The notes: generated by a model not told the origin, from the letters alone. A stretch of 64,000 nt of DNA from an uncultured Lachnobacterium sp. (GCA_900543445.1 UQRC01000005.1:1-64000); one strand, 5' to 3'; shown: positions 8,691-18,205, counted from the stretch's first letter. Numbers and translations: made by a program.

Positions 8691-9311
8691 ATGAACAATC
8701 GGACAAAAGCGGCGCAGCAGGCGTTGGAACAGATTACACAATTGATCGAGGAGCAGGGGGGAATTGTGAAGAAGGAGCAGTTCACGGAGCTCGGGATCGA
8801 TTATCGGAGAATTCTGGATTTTGTGCAGAGTGGGGATCTGGTGCGCATCAAGAACGGATATTATACGGACCGGATTGACCGGTTTACAGAGGAGGAACTG
8901 GTTGCCAGGCTTTTTGGCGACGCCAGACTTTGTATGGAGAGTGCACTCTATGCGTATGGCTACATTTCACAGAAACCGTACGGCTGGCATCTGGCGGTAG
9001 ACAAGAATACGTCGAAGTCCCGTTTTAAGATGGATTATCCGAAGATCATTCCTTACTATACGGAGCCGGAAGCGTTGGAACTCGGATCGACGGAGATTAT
9101 GATCAGCGGGCAGCAGTTTCAGATTTATGACAGGGATCGTGTGATCTGTGACTGTCTCAAGTATGAGAGTAAGTTGGAGCGCGAGGTCTTTAAGGAAGCG
9201 TTGCAGTCGTACATTCGCGATTCGCAGAAGGATATTTCTGCGTTGATGGCATATGCCCGTGCGCGTAAAGTAGTCGGCAAGGTGCAGAGCATGATCGGAG
9301 TGTGGCTATGA
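8691..9311 (+). CDS. AbiEi-type antitoxin/transcriptional regulator
   Basis: This 206-aa protein has the organisation of AbiEi antitoxins of type IV toxin-antitoxin systems. An N-terminal winged helix (about residues 5-55, with RRILDFVQSGDLVRIKNGYY) is followed by the AbiEi C-terminal region with YDRDRVICDCLKY and a conserved ending. AbiEi proteins bind repeats upstream of their own operon. The start is set at 8691, with GGAAAG 8 nt upstream; an in-frame ATG at 8670 has no ribosome site. It overlaps the next gene by 4 bp, as toxin-antitoxin pairs often do. Whether this pair is still a working toxin-antitoxin system is uncertain. Confidence 0.75.
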   Translation: MNNRTKAAQQALEQITQLIEEQGGIVKKEQFTELGIDYRRILDFVQSGDLVRIKNGYYTDRIDRFTEEELVARLFGDARLCMESALYAYGYISQKPYGWHLAVDKNTSKSRFKMDYPKIIPYYTEPEALELGSTEIMISGQQFQIYDRDRVICDCLKYESKLEREVFKEALQSYIRDSQKDISALMAYARARKVVGKVQSMIGVWL

Positions 9312-10219
9312 AAGTCGGCGTGTGTGAGGCTCCGGAACTGAAGAAGCAGGGCGAGAAACTGCAGCTTTCTTTTGCAGATGCACTCTATGGATACATGATC
9401 GAAGATGTGATGCTTCGCATTTTCGGATCGGATTATAGAGAGTATCTGTGGCTTACGAGTAAGAATGTGTTGGGGACGGAAGCATACAGGAACCGGTCGG
9501 AGAAACAGATTGGTTTTCTCTATCAGCCTGCGGCAAGGCGGATCGCGCCGGAGAAACTGTGTCCCGGACAGAAGCTGTCCGTCGCTTTGTGCAAGCATAT
9601 GATGCTCGAACTTCTGGGCGGAGACAATGCGCAGCAGATCAGCTGGAGCGGAGATGTGACGGAGAAAGAGGAAAGTTTTTATCTTCATTTGACGGGGACC
9701 TATAGGCAGATGCAGGTGCCGCTTTGTATCGTGATCCGAAGCGTTCAGGCAGAGAACCAGCGGCCGGAACAGAAAGAAATCCACCTGCCAGTCATCGAGA
9801 ACCGGCATTTGTCGTATCTTGTGTATGCACCGGAGAATCTGCTGAGCCGGGATTTGTTTGAAATTGTAAATAAACTGGAACTGATCGGTGATATGGGATG
9901 TTATGACCGTGTGTATCAGACACTGCTGCACGATTCACTCAGTGGACGGTATGTGCTGGAAGAATTGAGTGGACTCAGTGAAGCATGTCCGCAGGTGAGC
10001 AAGGAGTTCAGGCTTACGCAGCTTGCTGAATATGAGTCATATGCATATATGAGAAAACGCTGGGAGAAATATGTGCGAGGTCATGGGGGCGAAACCGTGG
10101 CGTGGACCGATGTGTTGCATCTTGTATTGGCGTTTCTAGCGCCAATCTGGCGGAGTCTCTGTAATAATGAGATCTTTTTTGACGACTGGATGCCGGAGCT
10201 TAGAAGATTTCTGGGCTAG
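9308..10219 (+). CDS. Degenerate AbiEii-like partner protein (tentative)
   Basis: This 303-aa protein is translationally coupled to the AbiEi-like gene (ATGA overlap, GGAG 8 nt upstream). AbiEii toxins are nucleotidyltransferases with a GG(S/T) motif and a D-x-D pair; neither is visible here. A central segment (about residues 170-235, with APENLLSRDLFEIVNKLEL and YDRVYQTLL) resembles the AbiEii region that normally reads AEKL...DLYDL. The most economical view is a partner that keeps the fold but has lost catalysis, or an unrelated AbiEi partner. The assignment rests on position and weak resemblance only. Confidence 0.4.
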   Translation: MKVGVCEAPELKKQGEKLQLSFADALYGYMIEDVMLRIFGSDYREYLWLTSKNVLGTEAYRNRSEKQIGFLYQPAARRIAPEKLCPGQKLSVALCKHMMLELLGGDNAQQISWSGDVTEKEESFYLHLTGTYRQMQVPLCIVIRSVQAENQRPEQKEIHLPVIENRHLSYLVYAPENLLSRDLFEIVNKLELIGDMGCYDRVYQTLLHDSLSGRYVLEELSGLSEACPQVSKEFRLTQLAEYESYAYMRKRWEKYVRGHGGETVAWTDVLHLVLAFLAPIWRSLCNNEIFFDDWMPELRRFLG

Positions 10220-10269
10220 GAATATCCATGTTAATCATAATATGTGGCGTGTTTTAATATGGAGAAATT

Positions 10270-11673
10270 ATGATAGAACAAAAATTAAAGGCGCTTGCGC
10301 AATCGGATGTGTACCCGTTTCATATGCCGGGGCACAAGCGGCAGTTGAGCGGCTTTTTCCCGTATGAACTCGATATCACAGAAATCGAGGAATTTGACAA
10401 TCTGCATCATGCCAAGGGGCTTCTTCTTGAGGCGCAGCAGTATGCAGCACAGATGTATCAGTCACGGAAGGCGTATTATCTCGTGAACGGAAGTACGTGT
10501 GGCATCCTTGCAGCGATCAGTGCCGCGACAACGAAAGGCGGCAGGATTCTGGTGGCGCGCAACTGTCACAAGGCCGTCTACAACGCCATCTATCTGCGTG
10601 GACTCAAGGCAGAGTATGTGTATCCGGTTGCGACACATTACGGAATCCAGGGGCAGATCCAGGCTGCAGATGTGGAGAGGAAGCTTGTTGAAAAGCCGGA
10701 TATTCAGGCAATTGTGATCACTTCGCCAACGTATGACGGACTTGTGTCGGATATCCGCGCGATTGCGGATCTGGCACATGCGCATGGAATTCCACTGATT
10801 GTGGACGAGGCGCATGGCGCGCATTTTGGACTGGATGAGGCATTCCCAGACAATGCGACCGTTCTTGGGGCGGATGCGGTCATCATGAGTGTGCACAAGA
10901 CGCTTCCTGCACCGACGCAGACGGCGCTACTCCATCTGTGTTCGGATCGGATCAATGGAACGAAAGTGGAGAAGTTTCTTGGAATCTATGAGACGAGTTC
11001 CCCTTCCTATGTGCTGATGGCGGGGATTGAGGAAAGCCTGCGGCTTGCGGATGAGGCAAAAGGCGTGCAGATGAAGGAATACGTAAGGCGGCTGCAGATA
11101 TTCCGTGAGAAAATGAGAAGTCTTACGATTCTTAGCGTTCCGGATCGCACTGATTTTGCAGGAGAAGAAGCTTATGCGTACGATATTGGAAAGCTTCTGC
11201 TTGTGACCAATGGGGCAATCTCCGGTAAAGCGTTGCAGGAGAAGCTTCTTAAACAATATGGATTGCAGATGGAGATGTCGAGTGGAAATTATGTGCTGGC
11301 GATGACTTCGTTCATGGACACCGAAGAAGGACTGGAGCGTCTGGCGGATGCGTTATTGGAGATCGATGCGACGTTGACCGTCACAGATCAGAGAGAAATG
11401 TTTTCGCCTGAGAAAATTTATCGGCAGCCGAAGAAGGCGATGGAGATCGATGAGGTGCAGGATGGGGAGAGTACAAGTGTCGCTTTTTCCGAGGCGGAAG
11501 GCAGGATCTGTGCAGACTACATTTATTTGTATCCGCCGGGAATTCCTGTGATCGTGCCGGGCGAGGTACTGGATCAGCAGACGCTCACGGTCATTGAGAC
11601 ATGCCAGAAAATGGAATTGGATGTGGAAGGATTGCCGCAGGCAGGGCATGTTCATGTGGTAAATAATTTTTGA
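10270..11673 (+). CDS. Orn/Lys/Arg decarboxylase family PLP enzyme
   Basis: This is a fold-type I pyridoxal-phosphate enzyme related to arginine, lysine and ornithine decarboxylases (Bacillus YaaO/SpeA group). The 467-aa protein starts with the family motif FHMPGHKR near residue 17. The PLP-binding lysine lies in SVHKTLPAPTQT (near Lys210), and the Asp binding the pyridine nitrogen is in VDEAHGAH. The C-terminal domain carries YPPGIP and VPGE. GGAG lies 5 nt before the ATG. It heads the block that runs into yaaR-holB-ricT, as YaaO does in Bacillus. The amino-acid substrate cannot be told from the sequence. Confidence 0.88.
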   Translation: MIEQKLKALAQSDVYPFHMPGHKRQLSGFFPYELDITEIEEFDNLHHAKGLLLEAQQYAAQMYQSRKAYYLVNGSTCGILAAISAATTKGGRILVARNCHKAVYNAIYLRGLKAEYVYPVATHYGIQGQIQAADVERKLVEKPDIQAIVITSPTYDGLVSDIRAIADLAHAHGIPLIVDEAHGAHFGLDEAFPDNATVLGADAVIMSVHKTLPAPTQTALLHLCSDRINGTKVEKFLGIYETSSPSYVLMAGIEESLRLADEAKGVQMKEYVRRLQIFREKMRSLTILSVPDRTDFAGEEAYAYDIGKLLLVTNGAISGKALQEKLLKQYGLQMEMSSGNYVLAMTSFMDTEEGLERLADALLEIDATLTVTDQREMFSPEKIYRQPKKAMEIDEVQDGESTSVAFSEAEGRICADYIYLYPPGIPVIVPGEVLDQQTLTVIETCQKMELDVEGLPQAGHVHVVNNF

Positions 11674-11718
11674 CACTTATATCTTTCATATACTATAATG
11701 AACTGATAGGAGAGACTT

Positions 11719-12315
11719 ATGGGCAAGATCTACTGTGTCATGGGGAAGAGTTCCTCGGGCAAGGACAGTATTTATCATGAAATTATGGAAAAAGGCGCGC
11801 TCGGATTAAAGCCGATCATTCCCTATACGACCAGACCAATCCGGGATGGCGAACAGGATGGACGCGAGTATCATTTCTGTACAGAAGATACGGTGCAGCG
11901 GCTGCAGGACGCGGGGCGCATCATGGAACTTCGTGCCTACAATACGGTGTATGGTGTGTGGAAGTATTTTACAGTTGACGATGAGCGGATCGATTTAAGC
12001 AAGAACAATTATCTGTACATTGTGACGCTGGAAGGATATACGAAGATTCGGGAGTACTTTGGAGCAGACCGTGTTGTGCCGATCTATATTGAAGTGGAAG
12101 ATGGGGAACGCCTGATGCGTGCGATCGCAAGAGAGCAGAAGCAGGATGTTCCGAAGTACGAGGAGATGTGCCGGAGATTTCTGGCAGACAGTGCTGATTT
12201 TTCCGAGGAGAAGCTGGTGGAAGCAGGAATTGTGCGCCGCTTTTCAAACAATGATTTTGTCCAGACGGTGCGGGAAGTGACCGCGTATATTGCGGATGAG
12301 ATCGCGGCAGAGTGA
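11719..12315 (+). CDS. Guanylate-kinase-like P-loop protein
   Basis: The 198-aa protein has the guanylate kinase fold signature. The P-loop is GKSSSGKD near residue 9, and the GMP-binding stretch PIIPYTTRPIRDGEQDGREY lies near residues 33-52, followed by a Gmk-like core. It occupies the place where Bacillus has tmk (thymidylate kinase) in the yaaO-tmk-yaaQ-yaaR-holB order. The sequence is not thymidylate kinase. The essential gmk normally lies elsewhere in clostridial genomes, so this may be a paralogue with a changed role. The AGGAG ribosome site is well placed. Confidence 0.75.
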   Translation: MGKIYCVMGKSSSGKDSIYHEIMEKGALGLKPIIPYTTRPIRDGEQDGREYHFCTEDTVQRLQDAGRIMELRAYNTVYGVWKYFTVDDERIDLSKNNYLYIVTLEGYTKIREYFGADRVVPIYIEVEDGERLMRAIAREQKQDVPKYEEMCRRFLADSADFSEEKLVEAGIVRRFSNNDFVQTVREVTAYIADEIAAE

Positions 12316-12324
12316 GGAAATGCT

Positions 12325-12765
12325 ATGGATATAAAAGTCAATGACATCAGTCAGATTGGTCAGGTGCCGGAGGCGGCAAAGACGGTTGAAGGTGACGGAT
12401 CGTTTAAGTTCACACTGGCAAGCGCGATCACGGATGCGGATCTGCAGGCGAAGGTCGATGCGCTGCTTTCTGATATCACGACGCAGGGCGAACTGATCGC
12501 GCGTCATATGGATATCCGTGATATGAAGAAGTATCGCGGGCTCGTTAAGGATTTTCTCAATGAGGTGGTATACCGTTCGCACAAGTTTTCGCGAGAGAAT
12601 TTCCTCGACCGGAGAGGCCGGCATCGTGTGTACGGAATTATCCGTCTGGTCGATCAGAATCTCGATGAACTGGCAAGTGAGCTGGTGGAAGACGAGAAGG
12701 ATCACCTTAAGATTCTGGCTAAAATTGGAGAGATCAAGGGACTGCTCCTTGATATTCTCACGTAA
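12325..12765 (+). CDS. yaaR: YaaR family protein (DUF327)
   Basis: This small (146-aa) mainly helical cytosolic protein belongs to the YaaR/DUF327 family, which has no established biochemical function. The segment [14 protein letters not shown] and the [14 protein letters not shown] region are typical. It starts 9 bp after the guanylate-kinase-like gene, with GAGG upstream, and precedes holB as in Bacillus. The assignment comes from sequence pattern and gene order. Confidence 0.8.
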   Translation: MDIKVNDISQIGQVPEAAKTVEGDGSFKFTLASAITDADLQAKVDALLSDITTQGELIARHMDIRDMKKYRGLVKDFLNEVVYRSHKFSRENFLDRRGRHRVYGIIRLVDQNLDELASELVEDEKDHLKILAKIGEIKGLLLDILT

Positions 12766-12846
12766 AAGATAACGATTCATGCAGCGAATCCGCTTTTGGA
12801 TCGTTACAAGATATTCAGATACAGCTTTAAGATAGGAGGGACAGCT

Positions 12847-13836
12847 ATGGCAGGTTTTAAAGATATCGTAGGAAATGAACAGATCATCGAGCACTTGCAG
12901 AATGCGATTGCCCTCGGCAAGGTATCCCACGCATATATCTTAAACGGACCGGAGAAGTCCGGTAAGATGATGATCGCGGAAGCATTTGCGATGGCTTTGC
13001 AGTGTGAAGGCGAGGGGGAACGGCCATGTTTAAATTGCCGGTCATGCAGACAGGCGATGGATCACAATCAGCCGGACATCATTTATGTCTCACATGAAAA
13101 GCCGAATACGATCGGCGTGGATGACATCCGGACACAGATTAACAATGATATTGATATTAAGCCGTACAGCAGCCGTTACAAAGTCTACATTGTGGATGAG
13201 GCGCAGAAGATGAACCAGCAGGCGCAGAATGCTTTGCTCAAGACCATCGAGGAGCCACCGGCGTATGCGGTTATCCTGCTTTTGACAACGAATGCAGACA
13301 GTTTTCTGCAGACGATCCTGTCAAGATGCATTACTTTAAATATGAAGACCGTCAAGGAAGAGGTCATCCGGGATTATCTGATGAAGCAGTATAAGATTCC
13401 GGATTATCAGGCGGATGTGTGTGCCGCTTTTTCGCAGGGAAATGTGGGCAAAGCGATCCAGCTCGCGTCTTCGGAGGATTTCGGGGAACTGAAGGCTTCC
13501 GTGCTGCAGCTGATGAAACGCCTCGATGAGATTGATGTCTACGAGATGACGGCAGCCGTCAAGCAGATCAGCGAGTATAAACTGGTGGTAAATGACTATT
13601 TTGATCTCATGACCATCTGGTTTCGGGATGTGCTGTATATGAAGGCAACGAACGATGTAAACGGCCTGATCTTCAAGGATGAGGTCTATGACATAAAAAA
13701 ACAAGCAGCTAAGAGATCGTATCAGGGAATCGAGACGATCCTTCAGGCGCTGGAGACCGCGAAGGTCCGCCTGAATGCGAACGTCAATTTCGATCTGGTA
13801 ATCGAATTGCTCTTATTGACCATTAAGGAGAATTAA
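12847..13836 (+). CDS. holB: DNA polymerase III subunit delta'
   Basis: This is the clamp-loader subunit delta' of the replicative polymerase. The 329-aa protein has the RFC-like fold with a P-loop-like GPEKSGKM near residue 29. Four zinc-binding cysteines lie between residues 50 and 67 (QCEGEGERPCLNCRSC), and the VDEAQKMNQQAQNALLKTIEE core contains the Walker B region. An SRC motif follows. The start at 12847 has AGGAGGG 6 nt upstream; an in-frame ATG at 12796 has no site. It is directly followed by ricT with a 1-bp gap. Confidence 0.93.
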   Translation: MAGFKDIVGNEQIIEHLQNAIALGKVSHAYILNGPEKSGKMMIAEAFAMALQCEGEGERPCLNCRSCRQAMDHNQPDIIYVSHEKPNTIGVDDIRTQINNDIDIKPYSSRYKVYIVDEAQKMNQQAQNALLKTIEEPPAYAVILLLTTNADSFLQTILSRCITLNMKTVKEEVIRDYLMKQYKIPDYQADVCAAFSQGNVGKAIQLASSEDFGELKASVLQLMKRLDEIDVYEMTAAVKQISEYKLVVNDYFDLMTIWFRDVLYMKATNDVNGLIFKDEVYDIKKQAAKRSYQGIETILQALETAKVRLNANVNFDLVIELLLLTIKEN

Positions 13837-13837
13837 A

Positions 13838-14953
13838 ATGACAAAAGTTGTAGGAATACGTTTTCAGCGCGCGGGCAAGATCTATTATTTTGATCCACTC
13901 GATTACGATCTGGAAGTCCCGATGCATGTAATTGTAGAGACTGCGCGCGGTGTTGAGATGGGAACGGTCCTGATCGCACCGAAGGAAGTGGAGGACGATC
14001 AGGTTGTTCAGCCACTGAAACCGGTCATCCGCATTGCGACGGATGAGGATGAGAAAGTGATGGAGCGCAACAAAGAAAAGCAGGCGGAAGCATTCAAGAT
14101 CTGCAAAGAGAAGATTGCGAAGCATGGGCTTGAGATGAAGCTTGTTGCGGCGGAGTATACGTTTGATAATAACAAGCTTCTGTTCTATTTTACGGCAGAC
14201 GGACGAATCGATTTCCGTGAACTGGTTAAGGATCTGGCTTCGGTGTTCCGTACCAGAATCGAGCTGCGCCAGATCGGTGTCCGCGATGAGACAAAGATGC
14301 TCGGCGGAATTGGAATCTGCGGAAGAGAGCTTTGCTGTAAGTCTTATCTGACAGACTTTGTTCCGGTATCGATCAAGATGGCGAAGGAACAGAACCTTTC
14401 TCTGAATCCGACAAAGATTTCCGGTGTCTGCGGAAGACTGATGTGCTGCCTCAAGAATGAGCAGGATACCTACGAATATCTGAACAGCCGTCTCCCATCG
14501 GTCGGCGATTATGTCACAACGCCAACCGGAATGCGCGGCGAGGTGCAGAGTGTCAGCGTACTGCGCCAGATTGTCAAAGTCGTTGTCGACAATGGTGAAG
14601 AGAAGGAATTACAGGAGTATTCGGTTGACGATCTGAAGTTTACACCGAGAAGAAGAAAAGATGTGCGTGTGACAGAGGAAGAGTTAAAAGAACTCGAAGG
14701 TCTGGAGGACGCAGGGGATAACACATCCGAAAAGACCGGTTCCGATAAGAATTACTCTGACAGAAAGCAGGACCGTCAAAACGATCGCCAGGGTCAGGAT
14801 GGTGAGAATCGTAACCGGCGCGGAAACAAAGGCCGCAGAAATTACGATAAGCGTAACAACCAGAATCGCGATAATCGAAATAACCGGGAGAGTGGAGAAG
14901 CGAATCATCAGGAATTTCAGGGCGAAAAGAGGCAAAATCGCGAAGAAAATTAA
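13838..14953 (+). CDS. ricT: PSP1 domain protein RicT (YaaT)
   Basis: RicT belongs to the Ric complex that, in Bacillus, promotes RNase Y-dependent RNA processing and affects competence, biofilm and sporulation. The 371-aa protein has the PSP1 domain in residues 1-270. Conserved cysteines lie in GICGRELCC (near 165) and GVCGRLMCC (near 201), the residues linked to Fe-S cluster binding. A low-complexity tail (about 290-371) rich in Asn, Arg, Asp and Gly is added to the usual length of about 275. AAGGAG is well placed, and the gene is coupled to holB. Partners RicA and RicF are not in the window. Confidence 0.9.
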   Translation: MTKVVGIRFQRAGKIYYFDPLDYDLEVPMHVIVETARGVEMGTVLIAPKEVEDDQVVQPLKPVIRIATDEDEKVMERNKEKQAEAFKICKEKIAKHGLEMKLVAAEYTFDNNKLLFYFTADGRIDFRELVKDLASVFRTRIELRQIGVRDETKMLGGIGICGRELCCKSYLTDFVPVSIKMAKEQNLSLNPTKISGVCGRLMCCLKNEQDTYEYLNSRLPSVGDYVTTPTGMRGEVQSVSVLRQIVKVVVDNGEEKELQEYSVDDLKFTPRRRKDVRVTEEELKELEGLEDAGDNTSEKTGSDKNYSDRKQDRQNDRQGQDGENRNRRGNKGRRNYDKRNNQNRDNRNNRESGEANHQEFQGEKRQNREEN

Positions 14954-15023
14954 ATGTTTTCGAGTAGAAAGTTGTCCATGACCGGAACCGAAAAGCGATA
15001 CATGGATATGCGAGGAATCATCT

Positions 15024-15761
15024 GTGGAAGTAACATTATGTGAAAATGAAAGACTGGACGAACTTCATAGAAACGGGTACAAGATCATACAGGATAAGGG
15101 GCGCTTCTGCTTCGGCATGGATGCAGTGCTCCTGTCTGGGTTTGCGCGTGTGAAGCAGGGGGAGAAGGTGCTTGACCTGGGAACCGGAACGGGCATTATC
15201 CCGATCCTGCTGGAGGCGAAGACCGATGGAGAGCATTTCACAGGTCTTGAAATTCAACCGGAGAGTGCGGATATGGCGTCACGCAGTGTAGCCTACAATG
15301 ATCTGCAGGACAAGATCGACATCGTAGTCGGCGATATCAAAGATGCTTCGCAGCGTTTCGGAGCATCTTCTTTTGATGTTATTACCACCAACCCACCTTA
15401 TATGATCGGGCAGCATGGCATCAAGAATGATCAGGATGCCAAGGCGATCGCGCGGCACGAGATTCTGTGTGATCTGGATGACATCCTGCGTGAGAGTGCC
15501 AAGATGCTGAAACCGAGCGGACGTTTCTATATGGTACACAGACCGTTCCGGTTGGCGGAGATCTTCAGCAAGATGATCGAATATCGCATTGAGCCGAAGC
15601 GGATGCAGCTCGTGTATCCGTTTGTGGATAAGGACCCCAATATGGTTTTGATCGAGGGTCTGCGTGGCGGTAAGTCACGGATTACGGTTGAAAAGCCGCT
15701 GATCGTGTATAAGCAACCGGGTGTGTATACCGATGAAATCTATGATATTTATGGTTACTAA
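15024..15761 (+). CDS. tRNA1(Val) (adenine(37)-N6)-methyltransferase family protein
   Basis: This 245-aa SAM-dependent N6-adenine methyltransferase belongs to the YabB/TrmN6 group. The FCFGMDAVLLSGFA start motif is near residue 28. The SAM-binding motif LDLGTGTGIIPILL is near 50, and the NPPY catalytic motif (TTNPPYM) near 122. The start is GTG at 15024 with GAGG 8 nt upstream. In Bacillus yabB follows yaaT-yabA; here yabA is absent and 70 bp separate it from ricT. The exact tRNA target is inferred from the family. Confidence 0.88.
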   Translation: MEVTLCENERLDELHRNGYKIIQDKGRFCFGMDAVLLSGFARVKQGEKVLDLGTGTGIIPILLEAKTDGEHFTGLEIQPESADMASRSVAYNDLQDKIDIVVGDIKDASQRFGASSFDVITTNPPYMIGQHGIKNDQDAKAIARHEILCDLDDILRESAKMLKPSGRFYMVHRPFRLAEIFSKMIEYRIEPKRMQLVYPFVDKDPNMVLIEGLRGGKSRITVEKPLIVYKQPGVYTDEIYDIYGY

Positions 15762-15807
15762 GATGGAAAACAATAGCAAGTATCTACATATGGAGGAGGG
15801 ATTCTCA

Positions 15808-16110
15808 ATGAGAAAAATCATTGTATGCATAGCTGTAGGGTTTAGCATAGTAATATCATCTGTATTTTTTGTCGGTTGTCAAAAACAAAAGCAGTCATTT
15901 CCTGCTTTAAATGAATTGAAAGAAATGAGTGGAGCAGAATGTCTTGAATTATTCGAGGAATATGGCATGGTTCTGCCGGCAGAATATAAAGATCATGAGG
16001 AACAGGCAGAAAAAGATGTGGAATATATCTTGGATAACATGCAAGATACTTCGATTCCTCAGGGAGTTATTGCCATGGACAGGACAGGAGTTTATGAATT
16101 GGCAGAGTAA
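15808..16110 (+). CDS. Small putative lipoprotein, unknown function
   Basis: The 100-aa protein begins with MRKI, a hydrophobic helix and a lipobox ending FFVGC (Cys near residue 24), so it should be a lipoprotein. The mature part is about 75 residues, acidic, with no recognised domain. The start is chosen at 15808, with GGAGGAGGG about 8 nt upstream. It lies alone between trmN and the Hsp70 gene and may be read from the trmN transcript. Confidence 0.6.
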   Translation: MRKIIVCIAVGFSIVISSVFFVGCQKQKQSFPALNELKEMSGAECLELFEEYGMVLPAEYKDHEEQAEKDVEYILDNMQDTSIPQGVIAMDRTGVYELAE

Positions 16111-16187
16111 ATTAAGCATATATTAGGAAAGTTTTCGCAATAATATAAACTGTTTATAAATATTCTCTGAAATAAAAGCCGAATGCC

Positions 16188-16216
16188 TTGACGCTTTCTG
16201 TTTTGCGACTTACAGT
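16188..16216 (+). promoter_or_regulatory. Promoter of the Hsp70-like gene
   Basis: TTGACG (16188-16193), a 17-bp spacer and TACAGT (16211-16216), about 42 bp before the start codon. No CIRCE element is present around it. Confidence 0.5.
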
Positions 16217-16257
16217 TGTATGTAATGATAAGCAATTAGGAAAGTGGGGGACATTCC

Positions 16258-18012
16258 ATGGGTAAAGTAATCGGAATAGATCTTGGAACAACGAACAGCT
16301 GCGTCGCAGTATTGGAGAACGACCAGCCGGTTGTTATAACAAATGCAGAAGGGTCACGAACGACACCATCCGTAGTCGCATTCTCAAAAGACGGAGAGCG
16401 GCTGGTTGGAGATACCGCCAGGCGTCAGGCTGCGGTCAATGTCGATCGGACCTTTTTTTCAATAAAAAGAGAGATGGGAAGTTCTTTTCGCGCCAAAATC
16501 GATGGAAAGCAGTATACGCCGCAGGAGATTTCATCGATGATTCTGCGCAAGCTTAAAAAAGATGCGGAAGCGTATCTTGGAGAAACCGTGACCGATGCAG
16601 TTATCACGGTTCCGGCATATTTTAACGATGCGCAGCGTCAGGCAACCAAGGATGCAGGACGTATTGCGGGACTGAATGTGCTTCGTATCATTAACGAGCC
16701 GACCTCTGCGGCACTTGCATATGGACTTGATCACGGGCAGCCGCAGAAGATACTGGTTTATGATCTGGGTGGTGGAACGTTTGATGTATCCGTTATTGAG
16801 ATTGGGGACAATCTGATCGAAGTGCTTGCCACAGCCGGAGACAACCATCTCGGTGGAGATGATTTTGATGCGCGTATTACGGATTATCTCGTGATGGAGT
16901 TCCTTCGCACGGAGCGAATTGATCTGCGCAAGGATGCGACCGCGATGCAGCGAGTCCGCGAGGAAGCAGAGAAAGCAAAGAAAGTTCTCTCCTCCTCTTC
17001 TACAACGAGCATCAACCTTCCATTTATTACAACGGTAAAAGGCGAGCCGAAACATATGGAAATGACACTGACTCGTGCTAAGTTCAATGAACTGACAAAG
17101 GATCTTGTGGAGCGCACGAGCGGTCCGGTGCAGCAGGCATTAAATGATGCCGGAATCTCGGCATCCGATCTTGGAATGGTACTTCTTGTCGGTGGATCAA
17201 CGCGAATTCCGGCAGTGTATGATGAAGTTACCCGTCTGACAGGAAAGGAACCGTCAAGAAATCTCAATCCGGATGAGTGTGTCGCTTTGGGCGCAGCCGT
17301 ACAGGGTGGAAAGCTTGGTGGTGCTTTGGTTGCCGGATCACAGGCGGCAGAGATCATCCTTATGGATGTAACGCCGTTGTCATTGTCAATTGAGACTGTC
17401 GGCGGAGTTGCAACGAAGATTATCGATCGCAACACAACAATCCCGACAAGATACTCGCAGGTGTTCACAACTGCCGGCAATTTCCAGACCTCTGTGGATA
17501 TCAAGGTGTTGCAGGGAGAGCGGCAGTTCGCGAAAGATAACAAGCTGCTCGGACGCTTCCAGCTACGCGGTATCAAAGCCGCTCCGGCAGGTGTGCCACA
17601 GATTGAGGTTACATTCGACATTGATGCGAACGGAATTGTGCAGGTCTCTGCAAAGGATCTCGGAACCGGAAAGCATCAGGAAATCACGATCACCGCAAGT
17701 TCGAACCTCTCGGATGCAGACATCGAGCGCGCAATCCGTGAAGCCGCAGAGTATGAGGCAACCGATGGACAGCGTAAGGCGTTCATCGACAGCCGCGCCG
17801 AGGCGGACAAGCTGATCCGTCAGGTCGAGACCGCATATAAGGCGAGAAAGAAGGAACTTGACAGTTCTACCCGCCACGCGATTAAGAGCAGTCTCTCATA
17901 TGTGAAGAAACTAGTCAGCCGCACCAAGCCGGGCAATGTCACAGAGGAGCAGGCTACGGAGCTTGCCCGCGCGACCGCAGAACTGAGAAGTGCAGCAGGG
18001 GTGTTGCTGTAA
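16258..18012 (+). CDS. Hsp70 family chaperone (DnaK paralogue without C-terminal tail)
   Basis: This is an ATP-dependent chaperone of the Hsp70 family. The 584-aa protein has the nucleotide-binding domain with [13 protein letters not shown] (residue 5), [12 protein letters not shown] (near 168) and [11 protein letters not shown] (near 310). The substrate-binding domain follows, with the [11 protein letters not shown] linker region near 370. The helical lid is shortened and the flexible tail of DnaK is missing (DnaK is usually 610-640 aa). It is not next to hrcA, grpE or dnaJ, so it is probably a second Hsp70 rather than the main dnaK. GTGGGGG precedes the ATG. Confidence 0.88.
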   Translation: MGKVIGIDLGTTNSCVAVLENDQPVVITNAEGSRTTPSVVAFSKDGERLVGDTARRQAAVNVDRTFFSIKREMGSSFRAKIDGKQYTPQEISSMILRKLKKDAEAYLGETVTDAVITVPAYFNDAQRQATKDAGRIAGLNVLRIINEPTSAALAYGLDHGQPQKILVYDLGGGTFDVSVIEIGDNLIEVLATAGDNHLGGDDFDARITDYLVMEFLRTERIDLRKDATAMQRVREEAEKAKKVLSSSSTTSINLPFITTVKGEPKHMEMTLTRAKFNELTKDLVERTSGPVQQALNDAGISASDLGMVLLVGGSTRIPAVYDEVTRLTGKEPSRNLNPDECVALGAAVQGGKLGGALVAGSQAAEIILMDVTPLSLSIETVGGVATKIIDRNTTIPTRYSQVFTTAGNFQTSVDIKVLQGERQFAKDNKLLGRFQLRGIKAAPAGVPQIEVTFDIDANGIVQVSAKDLGTGKHQEITITASSNLSDADIERAIREAAEYEATDGQRKAFIDSRAEADKLIRQVETAYKARKKELDSSTRHAIKSSLSYVKKLVSRTKPGNVTEEQATELARATAELRSAAGVLL

Positions 18013-18042
18013 AAATAAGCATAATTGTCATACGAATAAATG

Positions 18043-18075
18043 CCAGGTAGAGGCTTTCCTCTACCTGGTTTTTTT
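18043..18075 (+). terminator. Terminator of the Hsp70-like gene
   Basis: An 11-bp perfect stem (CCAGGTAGAGG with CCTCTACCTGG), a 4-nt loop and seven T residues. Confidence 0.9.
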
Positions 18076-18145
18076 ATGCCAATCGATCCGCGTAATTTTC
18101 ATTTGCTGTTATGAAACCAATAACAAGCAAATCTGGAAATAAGTA

Positions 18146-18176
18146 TTGCAGTCACGCATGCGTGATAGTTTATGCT
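18146..18176 (+). promoter_or_regulatory. MerR-type promoter with operator in a 19-bp spacer
   Basis: TTGCAG (18146-18151) and TATGCT (18171-18176) are separated by 19 bp. Inside the spacer lies the perfect 14-bp palindrome TCACGCATGCGTGA (18152-18165). An overlong spacer holding a dyad is the known layout of promoters controlled by MerR-family activators. The gene that follows encodes such a regulator, so autoregulation is likely. A second inverted repeat, with a one-base bulge, lies just upstream at 18101-18132. Confidence 0.6.
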
Positions 18177-18205
18177 TACGTGTACGGGGAAAGGTAAAGG
18201 CCTTT

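Noticed and set aside
16111..16257. CIRCE or other heat-shock element before the Hsp70-like gene
   Set aside because: No TTAGCACTC-N9-GAGTGCTAA or close variant is present.
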